A stretch of 64,000 bases of DNA from Chaenocephalus aceratus (Eukaryota > Chordata > Actinopteri > Perciformes > Channichthyidae), in contig CM043797.1 in NCBI GenBank assembly GCA_023974075.1, forward strand, positions 32,813,023 through 32,877,022, given 5' to 3'. Under the pieces are notes generated by a model, which saw only the letters and a program-made list of their open reading frames with translations, had not been told where the DNA came from and did no database searches. The position numbers and the translations under genes were made by a program. Positions 61,575 to 64,000 of this stretch are shown piece after piece (position 1 is the first letter of the stretch; each line of letters starts with the position of its first letter).

Positions 61575-61680
61575 CAATGGGTCCAAGAAACTCTGACAGG
61601 CATTTATAGGACTTTGGTCACTGTTTTTCAAAGGGTCCCAGTGATTCATGAAAAAGCACCTAGCCACTTCCTCCTTTTTT
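61575..61680 (-). promoter_or_regulatory. MMP core promoter with TATA, AP-1-like and ETS sites
   Basis: On the - strand, TATAAA lies at 61603-61608, about 60 bp before the start codon. Upstream are TGAATCA at 61642-61648, one mismatch from the AP-1 consensus, and AGGAAGTG at 61665-61672, an ETS/PEA3 core. TATA plus AP-1 plus PEA3 close together is the known layout of inducible MMP promoters. Sites are read by eye. Confidence 0.6.
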
Positions 61681-62460
61681 AAGAATGTGCATGTTCATGT
61701 AAAACTGCAGTCACTGTGGTTTGAGTGTAGTCCTTTGAACCAGCCTGAAATGTTTTGATTAAGCATTTACTATTTCTCAAATGACCATGACTTATGGAGT
61801 TTGCCAATAGATTTTACTGAAAATGTCTATGAGGCAACCATTTTACACTTTGAAGTTTTTTATTTGTAAGAGAAAAACTAAACAAAGCAACCCACACATG
61901 TCAATCTATATTTCGAAAGGATGCCACCTTAGTAAGGATGTGACGTCATTAGTTATTATCTGCAAAGCTTCTTCAGGCGAAAAATAAATGAATAACCTAT
62001 GACTTTAACAAATTTGGGCATATGGGGAATTCTTGAATGCACCTGCTGGTCTCGTGATAGTCATTCTGTGTCTCGTTATTTTAGGTGAAGACTTTTTAGG
62101 ATATGTGACTAACAAACTTGTTGAACAAGGAAAAAGATTACGATCAAAGTATGACCTTTATAATATATTTAATACATTGTTTCAATTTATTTATTTAATA
62201 TTATTATTATGAGGGCCTTCGGAATAAGGTGATCTCTCTCAATGAATGTTCTGCATGAGTTTTGTCTGGTAATAATTTGATCCAGCTTTAGGTTTTTCCA
62301 CTTTTGCTCGTTACCATTATGTGTGACTCATATGTTACGCAGAGCATAACTAACAAATCCAATATGGGAATGATCATAGTTTCTCTCAGTTATGGGGAAG
62401 TCTGCAAGAGGTTTGATGTACAGCACAGAAACCTACAACTAAATAATAAAATACTTAATC
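61681..62460. other. Upstream flank of the MMP gene
   Basis: AT-rich; nothing recognised beyond the promoter. Confidence 0.3.
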
Positions 62461-62464
62461 TTTC

Positions 62465-62990
62465 ACTTTGTCCATTTTGAATATCTCAATAACTATCAGA
62501 TAGATCGCCATTCATTTTTTTTACAGACAGTCATTGTGCCCAATACTTTTTGATTATCAACTGGTTTTACCTTTTTACATTTACTGATACATCGCAAAAA
62601 CTATTATATGTATTTCCATGGAAATTAGTACAGGTTAATGGAGTCTGCAGGATGAATCCCAATGAGTTTGGTGATCCCTTAGCTTTCCATTGTAGCCCCA
62701 TCATCATGGAAGAACTTACATTTGGTAAATAACTATTTTTATGACCAAATACCTGCAACACTAAAAAGGACATTCCCTTATGCCTCAGCTACTTTGCTTA
62801 TTGTGCTAACTAGCAAATGTTGGCACTGGCAGGCTACCATTTGCTAGTTAGCACAAGAAGCAAAATGCTAACATAACACTCGCCAAACATTAGCATGTTA
62901 GCATTGGCATGTGAGCGTGTTAGCATGCAGCAAGCTATTAGCTTAAAGCACTGCTATGTCTTCCTATCTTAGAGACGTATACTGCTAGCA
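62465..62990. repeat. Dispersed fish repeat with GCTAAC-type units
   Basis: Contains TTTTGAATATCTCAATAACT, ATGACCAAATACCTGCAACA and many TTAGCATG/GCTAACA units. This combination is a common teleost dispersed repeat. Small inverted copies of CTAACTAGCAAATG occur near 62805 and 62845. Confidence 0.6.
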
Positions 62991-64000
62991 CTAGAGAGGG
63001 AAGAAGGCTCATATGAAAGAAGATGAAAACTGAAGCTCTTGGACTGATTTCTATAGAAAACAACAATGCAACAAAAAAGATTAACATGTTAATAATATAA
63101 TCATTTTAACAAAAGAAAGTTCTGACAAGTCAATCTTCTTAGTGGATTTGCAGCAGTGATGACGTTCAAAATGATATTGAGCTTTAAAATACCTTAAGGA
63201 CTATTGTTCCAGACAGGTTTGCATGTCTCTGTCAGGTAAATACATGCTACCTTTACTGTCTCTCCTCCATCAGTGTCTGTCTCAGACAACAAGGTATATA
63301 ATTATTTGCTCCTACCACAATAATGAAATGCCTTAACTTGTACAAAGACGAAAAAGGGCGTGTTAATAAACAATTGTTTAAACTTTTCTGATAATTCACA
63401 TAATGACATTGCCTACTCTGTATGCGAGTACTTTAAAATGTAGATACAAAAGCACTCTTTTTTTGTTGTCACAAAAGGATTTGACTCTTTATCTTTCACA
63501 ATGCTAGTCACCACTGACATGCTTCCAGAACATGACTGCAATGTTTAGGTAGGTATGAAACTTATGGTCAAAACTTAAGGTAAGCTGCTGCGCGGCCAGC
63601 AAAAACCAAAGCATTGTATCATCTGCATATCATTAGTGATATCATGTGTAATGTCTAACAAGCGTTTGTCTAAACATTTCAGCATTCTGTTCAGACAAGT
63701 ATTTTTGGAATAACATCATTGCTTAGACGGTGGTTAACAGAGTGCTCCTGACTCACACCAGGGGAAGTAAGCAGCGAGGGGGATTTTTGCTGTTATTTTA
63801 ATATGCCACAGACAAACACAAACACACATAAATATGGAAAAATAGACTTTAGTGATCCGTGTTTGGGCCGACTGGTTTTTGTATGATTGTAGTGCGAGGT
63901 GTTAAGTTTCACACCTTTAAACCACAAATGACTGAATTGATCACTAAATTACATTTGTGACAGAAATAAGACCATTATGTCAGGTTGTTATGTTGTTGTT
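62991..64000. other. Non-coding sequence at the right edge
   Basis: No gene, repeat boundary or RNA gene was recognised. Confidence 0.35.

Overview
The window is vertebrate nuclear DNA, almost certainly from a percomorph-type teleost. It has intron-containing animal genes, long dinucleotide microsatellites and a dense mix of fish transposon families (hAT, PIF/Harbinger, a TTAA-target THAP element, Rex3-type RTE, Ty3/Gypsy, DIRS). No bacterial-type operons, CRISPR arrays, rRNA or tRNA genes were recognised.

Two host genes are supported. On the + strand at 12716-14344 is tsukushi (tsku), a secreted leucine-rich-repeat protein. Its frame is intact and split by one coding intron. A likely non-coding first exon lies near 5.4-5.67 kb, and the 3' UTR runs to a poly(A) signal at 16257. 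On the - strand at 55025-61542 is an 11-exon matrix metalloproteinase gene of the simple collagenase type (MMP13-like). All splice sites, the cysteine switch and the zinc site are present, but at least five exons carry small frame lesions. It is either a young pseudogene or a stretch with base-level assembly errors. Its promoter still shows a TATA box, an AP-1-like site and an ETS/PEA3 site.

Most of the rest is transposon. 0-12.7 kb: a piggyBac-like fragment, small hAT and TTAA elements, and a 303-bp GT run, several of them in the proposed first intron of tsku. 16.6-25.3 kb: a Ty3/Gypsy retrotransposon on the - strand, dead by stops and frameshifts, primed by tRNA-Pro, carrying a MYND-type zinc finger before the protease, and split by a Rex3-like LINE with a 13-bp target duplication. 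25.8-27.5 kb: abutting PIF/Harbinger elements, one keeping only the first exons of its nuclease and MADF genes. 27.8-31.4 kb: a two-gene THAP transposon between TTAA sites, inserted into an older hAT. 33.0-44.64 kb: a DIRS retrotransposon (gag, RNase H and tyrosine recombinase remnants, inverted ends) that was invaded by two hATs, LINE fragments and a GC-rich minisatellite; one of those hATs hosts a further hAT. 47.4-48.5 kb: another inverted-repeat element. 55.9-58.9 kb: a 42-bp minisatellite inside the MMP hinge intron, itself split by an 861-bp element. The last 1.5 kb holds more dispersed fish repeat.

Many insertions keep exact target duplications, so their order can be read from the sequence alone. 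The window is best viewed as two host genes in a transposon-rich neighbourhood with a well-preserved nesting record.
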